DNA of 64,000 nt from Glandiceps talaboti (Eukaryota; Hemichordata; Enteropneusta; Spengelidae), in NCBI RefSeq assembly GCF_964340395.1, contig NC_135560.1, positions 18,503,598 through 18,567,597 on the forward strand, written 5' to 3'. Made by a program: the position numbers and the translations under genes. Below the pieces are notes generated by a model, which was given only the letters and a program-made list of their open reading frames with translations, did not search any database and had not been told where the DNA came from. How positions within the stretch are numbered: position 1 is the first letter of the stretch; every line of letters starts with the position of its first letter. Below are positions 13,098 through 25,383 of this stretch, one piece after another.

Positions 13098-14140
13098 CGT
13101 CCGTCCGTCCGTCCGTCCGTCCGTCCGTCCGTCCGTCCACCCACAAGTTTGTACATTGCAGTATAGGTGAGACTCGTGTTTCTCCAAAATACACTGTGCA
13201 ATGAATGTATACTCCTTGTTCCATGCAGGCATGTGTGAATACGTGTTACCAGCGAAGTTTGATCGGGGAGTGTGACTGTTTTGATGCAACCAAACCAAAC
13301 AAGTATGAATCTCTGCCAGTCTGCGATAACTCTACGAACGGACGTAAGTTTACTATTTTATAAATATTTTAATTCATTTCAGGACCTATTGTTGTTACTA
13401 TATCGCAAACTTATATTGGTTAATTTACCGTGCGAGATACGTTATTAATGAACCTTTTTTTCCAGAGTGTTCTTTTACGCTCACAGAAAGATAAAGACCG
13501 TAAGTCTATGTCCTGGATTGATGGTCGTCTTGGATTTATGCCAGACAATGACATATTCCTATAGTAATTCGTGTAAAGTAGAATGAAATAACATAAGTAG
13601 TTGAGTACATACTTGGGAAGACATGCGAAAGTTATCGTGATAGACTATTATTAACTACTTTTTAGGTTCGTCAACCTTGCTAGTGACAATCAACTTACCA
13701 AGGAAGAAACCCTATTCACTAGAGAATTTGAAGTATTCGTTGTATTTACAAGATTTGGGTTCAACATAGTGATGTGTAGCAACAAATGTTGTTAATAATT
13801 GTACCTTAATTTTTTTAACTCTATTCTAGTGGAATGTCAAGCCGCCTTTAAAAAGAAGTTTATCGAAACCAACATAGTCGGCTGTGAGCCTCGGTGTCCA
13901 CAACCATGCCTGTAAGTACTTAACCTTCGATTCCATGTCACTTTGATCCTACAACATGCTTTCATTTAGAGTCAACTTTTAGTTACACATATGTTAACCA
14001 CTATTGTGATGATGGCGATGGTAGTGGCGGAAGGATGGTGTGCAATTTGGGACCATGTGTGATTCTTCACTGTTACACAGAATATGCCGTATTTTAAATT
14101 TCACGCGTGGTTGAAAGGAACACTCTTATTTCCAATGATG

Positions 14141-14217
<77 letters not shown>

Positions 14218-16027
14218 GCCTGTCTGTCTGTCTAAAGCATCTATCTAGCCACAAATACACCCATCCACCCACGCACATGCTTAGAGTATCGTCACACTGT
14301 TGACGGTGGACATACACAAGAAGACATTGCAATGCTTTTTTAAACGAATTGTATGGGAAAACATCCACCGGATCGTAATGGTTAAGTGCGAATGGTTGCA
14401 AAGATTTCTAATACAAAATTTCTTGCTTTATTTCAGAGACGAGACATATTCGACAATGTTATCCATGTCGAAATGGCCATCTGACACATACTACGATGAA
14501 GTACTCACCAGACTCAGCAGACGTAGTTTCAAAATCGACGAAAAGGATTCAGCAGAGGCTACAAGGTAAAAACGTACATAGCTATAGGTCTTCGGATTAC
14601 CCCAACGTTTTTTCCTCGGCCCCATGAGTTTCGATGAAGTGTAGAACTTTGTTGTCTTATTCAAATAAATTAGCATGAGTGAATATCACCATTATTTGTA
14701 TTCCGAAGCATGACTCTTGGTATTGACAGAACTTTCAATTACCTTCCTATTACATGTAAACTTACGATTGTCAGTAAATGCATTCAATAACATTTTGGAT
14801 TAAATGGACAAACAAAACAAAATGGGATGAAACGCCGAGAAATTAATTAATTAATTTGCATTTTTATTAAATTGTAAGAATAAAATGTGGATGGAATACG
14901 ACGAATTTAAATAATCTGCCTAAAAATAATTGTTTGGTTCCGGTTACCCGATCCCACCTAGCTTTTCACTTACCGACCCTAAACTTTTCTTACGTATTCG
15001 AGAAAAAAAAAATAAAATCGCAAACATTGTGAAGCCTCGCGAGAAATAGTGGATGCGGAAACTGACATCAACTTAAAAAGACAAAATAAAACTTTTCTTC
15101 CAATCTGTAATGTCTGTACATCTGATGGGAAGAAATAAACAACACAGAGACCATTTGGAAAACGATGGAAAACCTGAATTAGACACTCACACAGAAAAAA
15201 AAATATAATAAAATAAAATAAAAAATCTACCTACCCACCAATTCTAAAATTGAGCGTAATCGAAACCACATAATTTTTTATTAGGCCTTAGGAGAAGTGA
15301 TATGATGAGCATTATAGTGTAGGTATATATATATATGCATTAGATACCAAGCCCTCGTGTTGATTTATTGATCACAGTTCATTATCAATTAACTTATCTA
15401 CTTATCATCTGCAGGAGAAACCTAATTCGACTGAAAGTCTACTATACGGACTTCAACTTTGAAAGCATCACGGAAAGACCAGCTTTGGATGTAAGTACAA
15501 AGTGTTATGATCTTGTTTCACTGTCAGGATAATACTCGCAAAATATATGATCGTACATTTTTGAAGTGACACAACATCCGCAAAGTGAACCACGGTGAAT
15601 CACGGACCGATAACTTTTACAAGTCATAACAGAAACCTTAATATTTTATAACGTATTTTTTCATGGTCGAACGATTCGAAAATGGTCGTAAAAATGACAA
15701 ACGAGATTTATCTATTCAATTCAACGAAACTCGTGCTGAGAAAAATTGTCAATTTATAGATATTGATAATGATTTATTTTGTTCTTACAATGTATTTTGT
15801 TTTGTTTTAAGGGCGTGGCTCTACTGAGTAACCTTGGAGGTCTAATGGGACTTTACATCGGTGCTTCAGTAATATCTTTGTTTGAGTTTATTGAATTCTT
15901 AGTCGCAATTTCACGGTTAATGCTCAAAAAAGGGAAGGATGTGTCATTAGAAAAAGGGACTGAGCTTATAAAAAAATGTAACATCGACGCCTTAGCAAAT
16001 GATGTCATTTTCACAAGGCGCCGTTAG
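6448..16027 (+). CDS. DEG/ENaC family sodium channel subunit, gene A (10 coding exons, complete)
   Basis: Exons are 6448-6915, 9547-9716, 10666-10772, 11477-11640, 12418-12510, 13229-13343, 13830-13911, 14437-14565, 15415-15490 and 15812-16027. All have GT..AG introns and compatible phases, giving 539 residues. Features in order: cytoplasmic N-terminus with the conserved His-Gly at 51-52 (TTAHGFSN); first membrane segment about 66-86; post-TM1 motif FPAVTVCNINPIR (109-121); a large Cys-rich extracellular domain with VLNGKYGNCFSFN and several CxxxC patterns; second membrane segment in exon 10 with NLGGLMGLYIGAS, where G485-A486-S487 is the G-x-S selectivity filter; and a short Lys-rich tail. 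These are diagnostic of DEG/ENaC channels, which form cation-selective trimers in the plasma membrane. The gating stimulus (acid, peptide, bile acid or constitutive) cannot be read from the sequence. A splice acceptor just before the ATG implies a non-coding first exon. AATAAA lies at 16028-16033, probably too close to the stop, and at 16794-16799. Confidence 0.95.
7367..7428. repeat. Inverted repeat around a CA/TG tract
   Basis: TACATAAATACC at the left and GGTATTTATGTA at the right are exact reverse complements. They enclose a C-run, (CA)n and (TG)n that also pair, so the segment can form a hairpin. It lies in intron 1 of gene A. Confidence 0.75.
8483..8979 (+). mobile_element. Penelope-like retroelement relic: GIY-YIG endonuclease end
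   Basis: The translation in one frame has a zinc-finger-like pair (RCTICKH), then CAKYGKIIYVGETGDTIFTR, then PIPNHFNSANHSLADF. That is the GIY-YIG nuclease signature and the Cys/His spacing seen at the C-terminus of Penelope-like elements. The frame ends at a TAG at 8771-8773 and continues in the neighbouring frame as IVGLEKDVEEQ up to 8979, so a single-base frameshift has broken it. No reverse transcriptase domain is visible upstream, so the copy is 5'-truncated as well. It sits in sense orientation in intron 1 of gene A. Shortly upstream, at about 8378-8396, is GCCTGAGCGAAACGTC, reminiscent of the hammerhead 3' core (CGAAACGTC) carried by this element class but lacking a proper stem II. Confidence 0.75.
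9447..9513. repeat. (ACAG)n microsatellite just before exon 2 of gene A
   Basis: A short CAGC/CAGT lead-in is followed by about 12 ACAG units ending some 40 bp upstream of the exon 2 acceptor (TTCCAG at 9546). The branch point and polypyrimidine tract lie in the short gap. Confidence 0.93.
10495..10655 (+). repeat. C-rich dispersed repeat, copy a
   Basis: Key phrases are AAAATGTGACC, TTTTCTAAAATAAACATC, CCGATTTGTAAAAAGTGACC, a C-rich stretch, then TGTAATGACTGAAGGCTCCC. The same series occurs at 37840-37985 (plus) and, reverse-complemented, at 47600-47720. A shorter stretch at 9935-10020 shares AAAATGTGACCTTCCG. It is in intron 2 of gene A and its right end almost touches exon 3, which starts at 10666. 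The element class is unknown; no coding capacity or terminal repeats were recognised. Confidence 0.6.
12832..13138. repeat. Compound tetranucleotide array (TCTA)n-(TGTC)n-(AGTC)n-(TGTC)n-(CGTC)n
   Basis: About 300 bp in five blocks within intron 5 of gene A. It repeats the GTCT-CAGT-GTCT block order of the array at 4250-4562, but has TCTA at the start and CGTC at the end. It ends about 90 bp before exon 6. Confidence 0.97.
14139..14233. repeat. (TGTC)n microsatellite
   Basis: About 23 TGTC units with one TGCC, in intron 7 of gene A. Confidence 0.97.
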
Positions 16028-16479
16028 AATAAAAAATACACGCCAAGCCTTGCCGTGTTATTACCGACAGTGATGCTGTTGCCCTCATGAATTCGAAGTT
16101 GCGAGATGTTAGACTTCGAGATTATTAGTAGATCAGCCTCGGTTTCACACATACTGTAAAACACAGTTGGAGATTATATTGCTTCAGTCGAATTTTATGG
16201 AAATTAACGTTTATGTGAATTTCGTCTCAATGTTGAAAAGATATGATTTTGAAATATCCAAGTATAGCACTTTTGGTGTACGTATTTCATTTCCGCCAGT
16301 TCAGTTTTAACAAAAAAACACAATGGTAGATCGTAAAAATGAAAAGAGAAATAGCGGTCCGTGAACAGACCAATGTACATTAATATTCAAGCACATATTG
16401 TTCGAATAGTTTGTACATGCGTTACCGAACTTCACTTACAATAATTTTCAAGAAACTGTATAAGACATGCACACACGAG

Positions 16480-16554
16480 TGTTGTGTTGTGTTGTGTTGT
16501 GTTGTGTTGTGTTGTGTTGTGTTGTGTTGTGTTGTGTTGTGTTGTGTTGTGTTG
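16480..16554. repeat. (GTGTT)n microsatellite
   Basis: Fifteen perfect GTGTT units in the 3' region of gene A. Pentamers of this CA-rich type recur at 39512-39872 and 46872-47045. Confidence 0.96.
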
Positions 16555-17393
16555 TCTTAGATTTATTAGTCGTCGATTTTTGTGGTCTGACAAATCACCG
16601 AGAGTTAAGTTTTGATTGTTAACAGCCGTGCATAGCAAATCGTAATCACCTGTACATAATGTAAATGTGGAAAGATTGTGTTTATCAATTAGTTTGTTAC
16701 ATCTTGATCTGTCAATTGGTACGATGTATAATTGTAATCTCTGATATTATCGTTCACGACCAGACATATTGATAAGCTTAGCTTGGTATATCAAATAAAT
16801 TACAACACACTATCCTTGTACTGTGCAGATAAATTATGTGAGATAGTCTTTTCAACACTGTAAAGAAGATGAAGTTTTTTCCTGTCCTGAAAACACACAC
16901 CCAAGAAAACATTTGAACTATTCTAGTTACTGACGTGTATATGATCATTGACAGCTCTTAATAGAACTTGAACAGATATAAAAAAAGAATGAGTTTATTG
17001 AGTGAAAGTATGCATATATGACTAATATGGATGAAGTGGGGGTGGGGGGGGGGTCTTACAAAGGTACGTATACCCTCCGGTATAATGACGCATGGTCATG
17101 CAATGCTATAGTTTCAGCTACGTCGGAGGCATCATCATGTCGGAGCAAATTATGCTGGCAATGTACAGGTTTACTTCACAAATCAAAATGTATTTACATA
17201 AATGATACAAATACCAATGGTGTTCGACAACATGTGATGTGACAAAGAATATTTGTAAGATGGCTAGTGTTATGAAGCTTGATATTTAAATACATGTGTC
17301 TGTCGTATACTGTATAATAGTGATAGTTTGGGTTATTTGAATTTGAAATACCCAGTATATGTGTGACAGGTTTTGGAGCAGTGTGTTTTGTAA

Positions 17394-17446
17394 GGGGTGG
17401 GGGTAGGGGGTAGGGGTAGGGTAGGGTAGGGTGGGAGGAATGGGTT
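17394..17446 (+). other. G-quadruplex-prone G-run tract
   Basis: At least eight G-runs of three to five bases are separated by T, TA or A (GGGGTGGGGG, TAGGGGGTAGGGG, then several TAGGG units). This satisfies the usual G3+N1-7 quadruplex pattern on the plus strand. The TAGGG units resemble, but are not, the TTAGGG telomere unit. Confidence 0.6.
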
Positions 17447-18432
17447 AAGGTCTGAGCTGTCATCCTACATAAAACGGATAGTGATTATTTAAATACTGAA
17501 GACAGCAGCTGTTGTCATCATACAAAATAGTACTCTTGTCTTGGAATGGTATGAATATTACGTTCTGTTGAATGTTGTCTTCTCCATGTACATGACGATC
17601 AGAGAATGAGATATTGGTTCGCAACTAGTAGTACAGCAAGCACATCAGAACATTCAGAAAAGAACCAACAGGGTCAAAACTATGTAAAAACGAACGATGC
17701 GCCATCTGACCCTACATTGAGAAGACAGGCACATTTCAGGGGCCAAACTCACACCACTACAAAATAATACATCACATCAACTGTAAATCATCAAACCTAG
17801 TGTACGCTATACATTGTTCATTTTGCTAAAAGTCTATGTACCAGGATTGAAACATACCCTCACATATCAAGTATGCAAATAAACTTATGACAACACTTCT
17901 TGCTTAGAAATATGGATCTAATGTATTTTATTTGTATGAGATGAGAAAGTTACTACATTACAGGGAAGAATGTTGATCGATAAGTTACTCTAAAATGTAT
18001 ATTATGTGGACGCAAATTTCCCAATGTAAAGTTTGATATTTAAAATGTAAATATAAATGAGAGATTAGAAGTAATGAATGTAAAAATGTACAATCACATG
18101 ACAAATAAACATCGCACAAACCATAGTCTGACGTCATAAGAGAGGTACAGTTGATGAGAAACTCCTTTCAAAATATTCCTCGTGTGTTGAGTAAGGTAAA
18201 ATGACCATGTGGGGTATCTATAAATTGTTGTGATTATCTAGTATCCTATATGGTTTAGTTTGACAAATACTATGTATATAATATACAAGTTGTAGCTTTT
18301 TTAAATGTTTGATGCTTTATACCATTCCTGACGTCATAAACCACAAATGTTCATCAGCCTTGGTAGATCAAATAACTTGCACAGGTTATAACACAAAAAG
18401 TAGTTCAAAGTTGTTAGCATCGATCAGTCAGT

Positions 18433-18543
18433 GGTCGACGATCCTCTTCAGAATGACAAATTTCATTTTACCGCTGAACACTAGGTGGCGATGTGGTCAG
18501 CTGGTTATAGATGTGCATGTCATTCTGATGAGGATCGTCGACC
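18433..18543. repeat. Inverted repeat with CTGATGA-containing arms
   Basis: The arms 18433-18458 and 18518-18543 are reverse complements over about 26 bp with one mismatch (core GGTCGACGATCCTC). The right arm reads CTGATGAGGATCGTCGACC and continues to GCAGATCGAAAG. The left arm, read on the minus strand, has CTGAAGAGG and then GATCGATG. The CTGATGA...CGAAA layout recalls a hammerhead core, but no clean stem III follows, so it is given only as an inverted repeat. Confidence 0.65.
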
Positions 18544-18945
18544 ATGGCAGATCGAAAGCTCATTGATTTGATAAATTACGTGTGCGTCATAACCTTGTAA
18601 GACAATAGACTTGTAGACACGAGTATACGCTATCGGTTTACCGACAGAGGGCTATGAAGTTTAAGTGTGCGTGCCTCATTTCACTGGCGACAGTGGGATT
18701 TCGTGTAAGAAACTAACTACAAATCAATTATTGAATTTCGAATGTTAACACGAGGACTAGTTAGCTGACTAACTATACAACTTAAGGATTAGGTATGTCT
18801 TGCTGGTAAAAATACAAAGCCAAGTCGTTACTTTCGCATTCAAAACTCATATTTGTTTGTTATCTTTGGTCATTTTCTGACACCAAATCTCATGATCACT
18901 CGTTCATATTTATACAGCTAGTTTTCTTTGAAGTCATTTTAAAAC

Positions 18946-21900
18946 TCAGGAACCTCCATTCATATTGTCCACTCGTCCAGCGGACTTGGCCTTCTTGAAC
19001 ATTATTCCAAATATGTCTATAATAAACTCGATGAATTCGAAGAGAGATATTACTGAAGCGCCAATATACAGTCCCATAAGACCACCTAGGTTACTTAATA
19101 ATGCAACCTCCTGCAAGACAGAATGAAAAGAAAGTCTCATTATACCATCTAGAAATATAACACTACAGAATGACGTCAATGTCCGGTAAAGCTATAATGT
19201 GACTGCACGTAGAATTGACTGTTTTGTTACCTATATCATTGCATTCCCATTGATGGTGCCTGTACACAAATTAACACTGCCGAGTAAAGAAATCAGAGCT
19301 GCATAAGTACAGTTCGTTGACGTTGATGACTCAACTTACATCAAATTCTGGTTTTTCCGTGATACTTTCATAGTTTAGCTCTGAGAAGTAGACCCTCAGT
19401 CGGATTAGATTCCTCCTGAAAAAAAAAGTTAGAAATACGTACATGAAGAAAATGCGACGAGAACCGAAGGAATGATATGTCGATGTCGTAAGAAGCTTAT
19501 CGCGGGGTTATTCCGACACTCACATAGAAAGTGAAATCGATTTGTTTCCTCTACTGTATTTCACTGTGACTTTCGTCTTGTCCAAGTATCCGCACATACG
19601 ATGTAAGGAAGAACTGCCGATAGTGAGGAACTTCTGGCTTTAGAATTGTCAAGGAGCCATAAACTCAGACATGACAGTGGTTATTCAACTTAAGCTAATA
19701 ACAATATAATGAAAATTTATCAGGCTACAAGCAGTAACTCAACAGTTATTTCCGAGGACATCTATGATGATCGTGTGGGTAGACTGTAAGATACGTCGTG
19801 ACGTTTCGCCCTCACCGGCCTCCTCTCTGGCCGATGTTTGAGGGCGCCCCGTCACGGCGTACCTTACAGACTATGATCGTGGCTGATAAGAAACTTGTAT
19901 CAAAATAGTACTACAGTTACTGTGACTGGAATCCAAAAACATTAATTAAACCATACGTGTACATGTGATTACACTAGAACTATTAAATCACAAAATAATA
20001 CTGATACTGATACACCATACACGGTTTTGGCCATTGGGGTTGGATTCAAAGCACTGTTGGAATGTTTTGATATGAGTTTCTGTGTCCATCCCTGTAAACT
20101 TTACTATTTCCATTCACTTTCCATAGCACGTCAAATGATTTGCATTGTAACTACGAACACTCTTCATGAGCCACTCTGACATTGTGTTGCTGGAGATCCT
20201 GTCATCTCCTTTTACGGTTTGAATGGCATGGCGCGAAGCCTTTATGATTATTTAGATAATTTCTTTTCCTTATGTTGTAACGATCACATTTTTTGTTTCG
20301 TGTTCATTGTCATGCAAGCCCCCCCCCCGGACACGTAACCATGGAAACTAATTGGTAGTATATACAAACTGTAATGTCAGTCGGTATACCTTGAATCTTC
20401 TACTGAACCCAGCTGTTCATTGATTTTTTTACTTCGTTTGCTTAGTCGTGTAAACAGTTTGTGCTGATATGCTTCGGATGGCCACGCCGACATAGACACA
20501 GCTGCTTGATATGTCCTATCTCTGGAAATAAACGAAAGAATTGATCCAATTCACCGTTGGGAGATCATAAATGTTCTTGAATGGTTCAAGATATCTTACT
20601 GATTCAATCCATACTCACAAATTTAAACAAACAAGTATCCAATTGGATTCGTACAGATAACTAAACAAATATGCATGTCCAATACATTCATAGTTACTAA
20701 CAAGTAAACGCCCAATGGGATTGATACTTACAAACAGGCTTGAGGGCATTCATCTCTACAACCAAGTCGATCAGAATCGTACTCGCTTTTAACCGTATTC
20801 TGACATGTCACTGCAAACAATTTGATATCTTGCCATTATTAAGGGGTTGCTAGTAGAAAGTATGAAATATTAATGATGAAAAAACCTGGTACTGACACGG
20901 TAATTAGGAATCTAATTAATACATACAGCACAATTTGATAGATGAGAGCTTTCGATTGCAAACTGCCAGGATTGTCGACTTCATCGTAGATGGCACTGTT
21001 TATTATGATACTGGCATGTCGATATCGCATGATCAATGGGATTACGTCCGTACAGCTTTCCTTGTACAACTACTCTACCCTTATATTTACCGCTCCTAAC
21101 CGTTGCAACGCTTGTATATTTTAGCCAGCCTGCTACTAAAATCGCAGATATTGATCCGGAAGAAATGTGTTTGTTTTGGATGACTTTAGTATGATTATTA
21201 ATATCTGTGTGTGAATTGGTGAGAGATACTTTGTTCAAGCTTGAAAAACGTTAGTTGGTCAAATAAAAACTTGAAATCGTTTCAATAACTTCATAGTCAT
21301 GCATTCTCACAAAAAATAACGCATCCCAGCGGCGCGTCTTGGACGGTGCCGTAAAAGAGGCTGTGGTTTACGAAATTACGACGATGTCGACATATTAAAT
21401 GTAAGTAGCATTGTACATTATCAGTAAATGTTTACTACATTATCAGTTAGAAAAAAAAAAGTTATCGGAGAATGTTTACCACGTTGTCGGTTAGAAAATA
21501 TCACTATGTTATCGTGAATCGATATATTCTCGGTTTATTTGATACATTATCAATGCATTTTTACTACATTATGTCGATCGTTGATACGTTATCGGTTATC
21601 GGTACTTAGTTAAGGGTCGAAACAAGGCCTACATATGCATGTCATTGAATTGTTTCAGAACCTATATACTTAGCTACACCCGAATCAGTATCCATTTGAA
21701 CAAGCATATCGTCATCATACATGTTGTAATAACACTTTTCACTTAGATTTCCTAGCAAGAATATGTTGAAAAGTCCATGATAGTATATGCACATCTATTA
21801 TGACTAAAAAAACAACATCTAAACGTGGGAATTGTGTTAATACTCACGTCCATTTGAAGTGTCAACACACAGAGACAGGTCATCATTATCGTTCGGTAAA

Positions 21901-24900
21901 GTTGGATCATAACAATTACACCGTTCCATTAAATTCTCTTGAAAACAAGTCCTCAAACAAGCCTGTAATTATTGAAAAAGAAGAAGTAAATTTATCCATG
22001 AAGAGCTCTCTTATCGAATTCAATCCGACTTAGAAGTCACTATTGTTTGGTTGATTGACAGTCACGTGTCAAAATTGTAACTCGTCAAGATGTAATATTG
22101 TAGTAATTACTTCAATGATACTTCAACTAAGCGGCATGGTCAATGTAAAGCATCAGGAATGACTATAGTAGGTACAACCAGCGTGACTATAAAATGCTAC
22201 ACGAGGTAGACATTCCAATATTGGAATAGTCTAGTTCCTATACAGTATCGTTACCATTTACACCTCCACTCACAGTGAAAAAGTTTCCAAAAGTTTCCCT
22301 ACACAAACCAACCCAAATTTTAAGGGTTCCAACCTTCCAGCCACATAATTGGTTATCTCTTACAACCTGGTTAAATTTTGTCAGTGTTCGGAGCCCCCCC
22401 CCCCCCCCTCATGCAGTGGTTTAGTTAATATAGAAACCACGTTGGCATCCAGACTAATATTGGAAGAACATCGTACTTGAGCCAAGGTCATGATGATGTA
22501 CCGCTTAGTCAACAACCACATCGAAATGTCAAGTCTTCTACTCTATCCAATAAGGTCAACATCCAGGAGGGCAAATAATCACAGCTACACGGTACCTCAT
22601 TCTAGACTAGCATGTCATCAAAAGTCCTTTCCAGACACCATCAGGCTATATGGAACACTCTGCCATGCCTAATCATATCACAGACAGTATATAGACTTGG
22701 ACACATTCAAAAGGAAGGTCCAGTCAATAACAATGCGTGAATATACGCAGGATATTTTGTTTTTAAAACTATATATATTTAATTTTAACTTCCCTCTGCT
22801 GCTACGCCGCCATTACGACTTTACTCATCTCTGAGGACTGTACTTATAAAGAAGAAAAGCAATTGACCATTGGTTCAATCATAATAGTGTTTTGGAAAGG
22901 ATATACTGTAAATGCATCAGTAATCTTGGTTGTGTCACTTTCTTACCTCCACAGAGTACGCATATCCCTCATACAGTAAGTTCATAGAAGTGCCATTTGT
23001 ACAATCCGTGTATTTCCCTCCCTTCCGAGTTACTTGTTTCTGGAAATATGATACAGAATTTAGTTACTGTTACAACTCCGCCAACTGCCATCATAGACTC
23101 CATAGATTAAACCCAGTCTATCAAGGTTAATTAAAAACAGTTTATCTAGTTTAGTACATTTTATCGTCTGGCCTAACAAAAATCTTACCAACAGTGCTAC
23201 ATTTTATCGTCTGGTTCAACAGAAATCTTAGTATAAACATTGCCATATTTTATCGTCTGGCTCAACTACCAACAGTGCTACATTTCATCGTCTGGCTCAA
23301 GAAAAATCTTACCAATAAAGGATACCCGTACAGTATGTCCAGATTAGTACAGGTATTGAGAAGTTCGTGTTATCCTGGCCTACACCTCCAATACATTTAT
23401 AGGGCATGCGCGGCGTAATGTAGGTAGCATAAGCTTAAGATTATTAGAGGGCGCTATTTGATGAATGTGGTATTCATCTGTACCTACCAAGCGGACACCA
23501 ATTGACGATGCATAACCTGGGGGAATTTCTATTCCTTGTTCTTCTGGGAAGGCTACAACATCATGAGGATGAACCAAAACGACTGCCCCTGAACTTTCTG
23601 TAAAAGTCTCGAGATATTCATCTTCTTCTATGAACAATGTCAATAGTAGACCTGGTAAAAGAGTAGATAGCACTTAGGGTAGTTAAACCATAGGATCGAT
23701 AACGAACACAGTGAGGTAGAGGGGGGGGGGGGAGGGGGCGTCATGGTTAAGGGAGAGGCTGTGCAGAAACCTCCAAATCCAAAATGTTGGCGTACCACAT
23801 TTTATTATTTCTCACATTAAAGCCTAACGTTTGGTATATTCTGACAAGGTCATGAATTTGTTTTGACATTGTTTCTACTATGCTGGCTTTTAGAAACCTG
23901 CTAACATGAAGGTAAATATGAATAAAATTACTTATAATCGTGGAGAGCTTAGATTTGACCTTTATCCAACCTAAAGAAAAACTATGCTTATTTATCATGA
24001 AAAAGTATACCACTGCTCAAACATGAAGGCAGTAAAAAAGACCCCTTTCGCGTGGTTTCTCCCCGTGTTGTTGTCTGGTAATTTGTTCCCCTCCCCTCCC
24101 CTCCCCATCCCCTCCCCGGCAGGGTACACGGTTTATACCAAGTCTCTTGAGACCACATTGAAATAGATCGCTCATTGATTATACAGGGACTCGCTGTTTC
24201 TGTCCAAAGATTGGAAAGTGGTCCTGAAGTCCATTAACATTCAAATATTGTACTAAATGTTCTTACCATGACTCGGACCGGGTCGTGTACTCGTAAGTAT
24301 CTCAGTGTCATTGGCTCCAACATTGAAGGAATAACAATTTCCATATTTTGGGTTTAAGACCTGGGTGAAATTGCTGTGAAAACAAAGAACAGACGATGGT
24401 ATAATCCATAAAGCTAAAGCGCAAAATGTCACTTCGAAAGATCTAGAATGATACAGCTTTGCACGAATATGAAGACTTGTCGATCATAGAATATTGAAAA
24501 ATATTAACAAAATACACAGACTTGAAAACACAAAATTATAAATAATTAGGCTACTAGGCAAAAGAAATATTTGCTGTCTTACTAGTTGCGCTTGGAAAAA
24601 ATTGTTGTGGTAGCGGGTTGGCCAAATCCTCCTGCCCCCTCTCCCCCGAAATCAAATGCTTCACCGTTTAGAGAAATACTTCAAAATCCGAACTATGACA
24701 TTGCCAGTTGAGGAGACACTCTAACAATATACCCAAACAATGTCACTTACTTTGGTGTACATTTCAAACCAGCAAATGTACATTCCTGTATAAAGTCTGT
24801 CTTTTGGTGCCCAACATTGCTCCTAACATCAGACGCCAATGTATTCATTATTGTTGTTAGATTGACATCTTCAATGAAATCTGTATCGTAGTCATCGTAA

Positions 24901-25312
24901 ATATTGTCAGATTCGTCCCACCAGGCTTCATCCACTTGCTGTCAAATAGTATGATGTAGAATCATAAAAGAGAACTTGCAATCCAGACTGAGCATGCTCA
25001 GACGCAAAGGACTATGGGGTTATCTGTGGTTATCATAATACCTAATCTGGAGCTACCAATAAAAAAAACCTCCCACAATTGTCAGGGTAACTATGAATTG
25101 ATCATTCGTGGCTGCAAACAATGTAAAAGTACTGTTTACAATACCGATTCATTAGTATTTATTATCACATTTCCCATGATGCAACATTCAACATGGCCGG
25201 TGTGCAAGTTCCCTATTAACCAATGTACGTCACATACTGCTATGTCTATCTCTTTGTTAATCTATCCGTATGCCTGTGTATGTGTCTATGGCTTATGTTA
25301 TTTTAGAATGCC

Positions 25313-25383
<71 letters not shown>

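Larger units (their letters stand above)
16028..18945. other. Intergenic region between convergent DEG/ENaC genes A and B
   Basis: Contains the 3' ends of both genes and no supported coding exon. AATAAA at 16794-16799 is a candidate poly(A) signal for gene A. It also holds a (GTGTT)n array, a G-rich tract and an inverted repeat, listed separately. The rest is AT-rich without recognisable structure. Confidence 0.7.
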
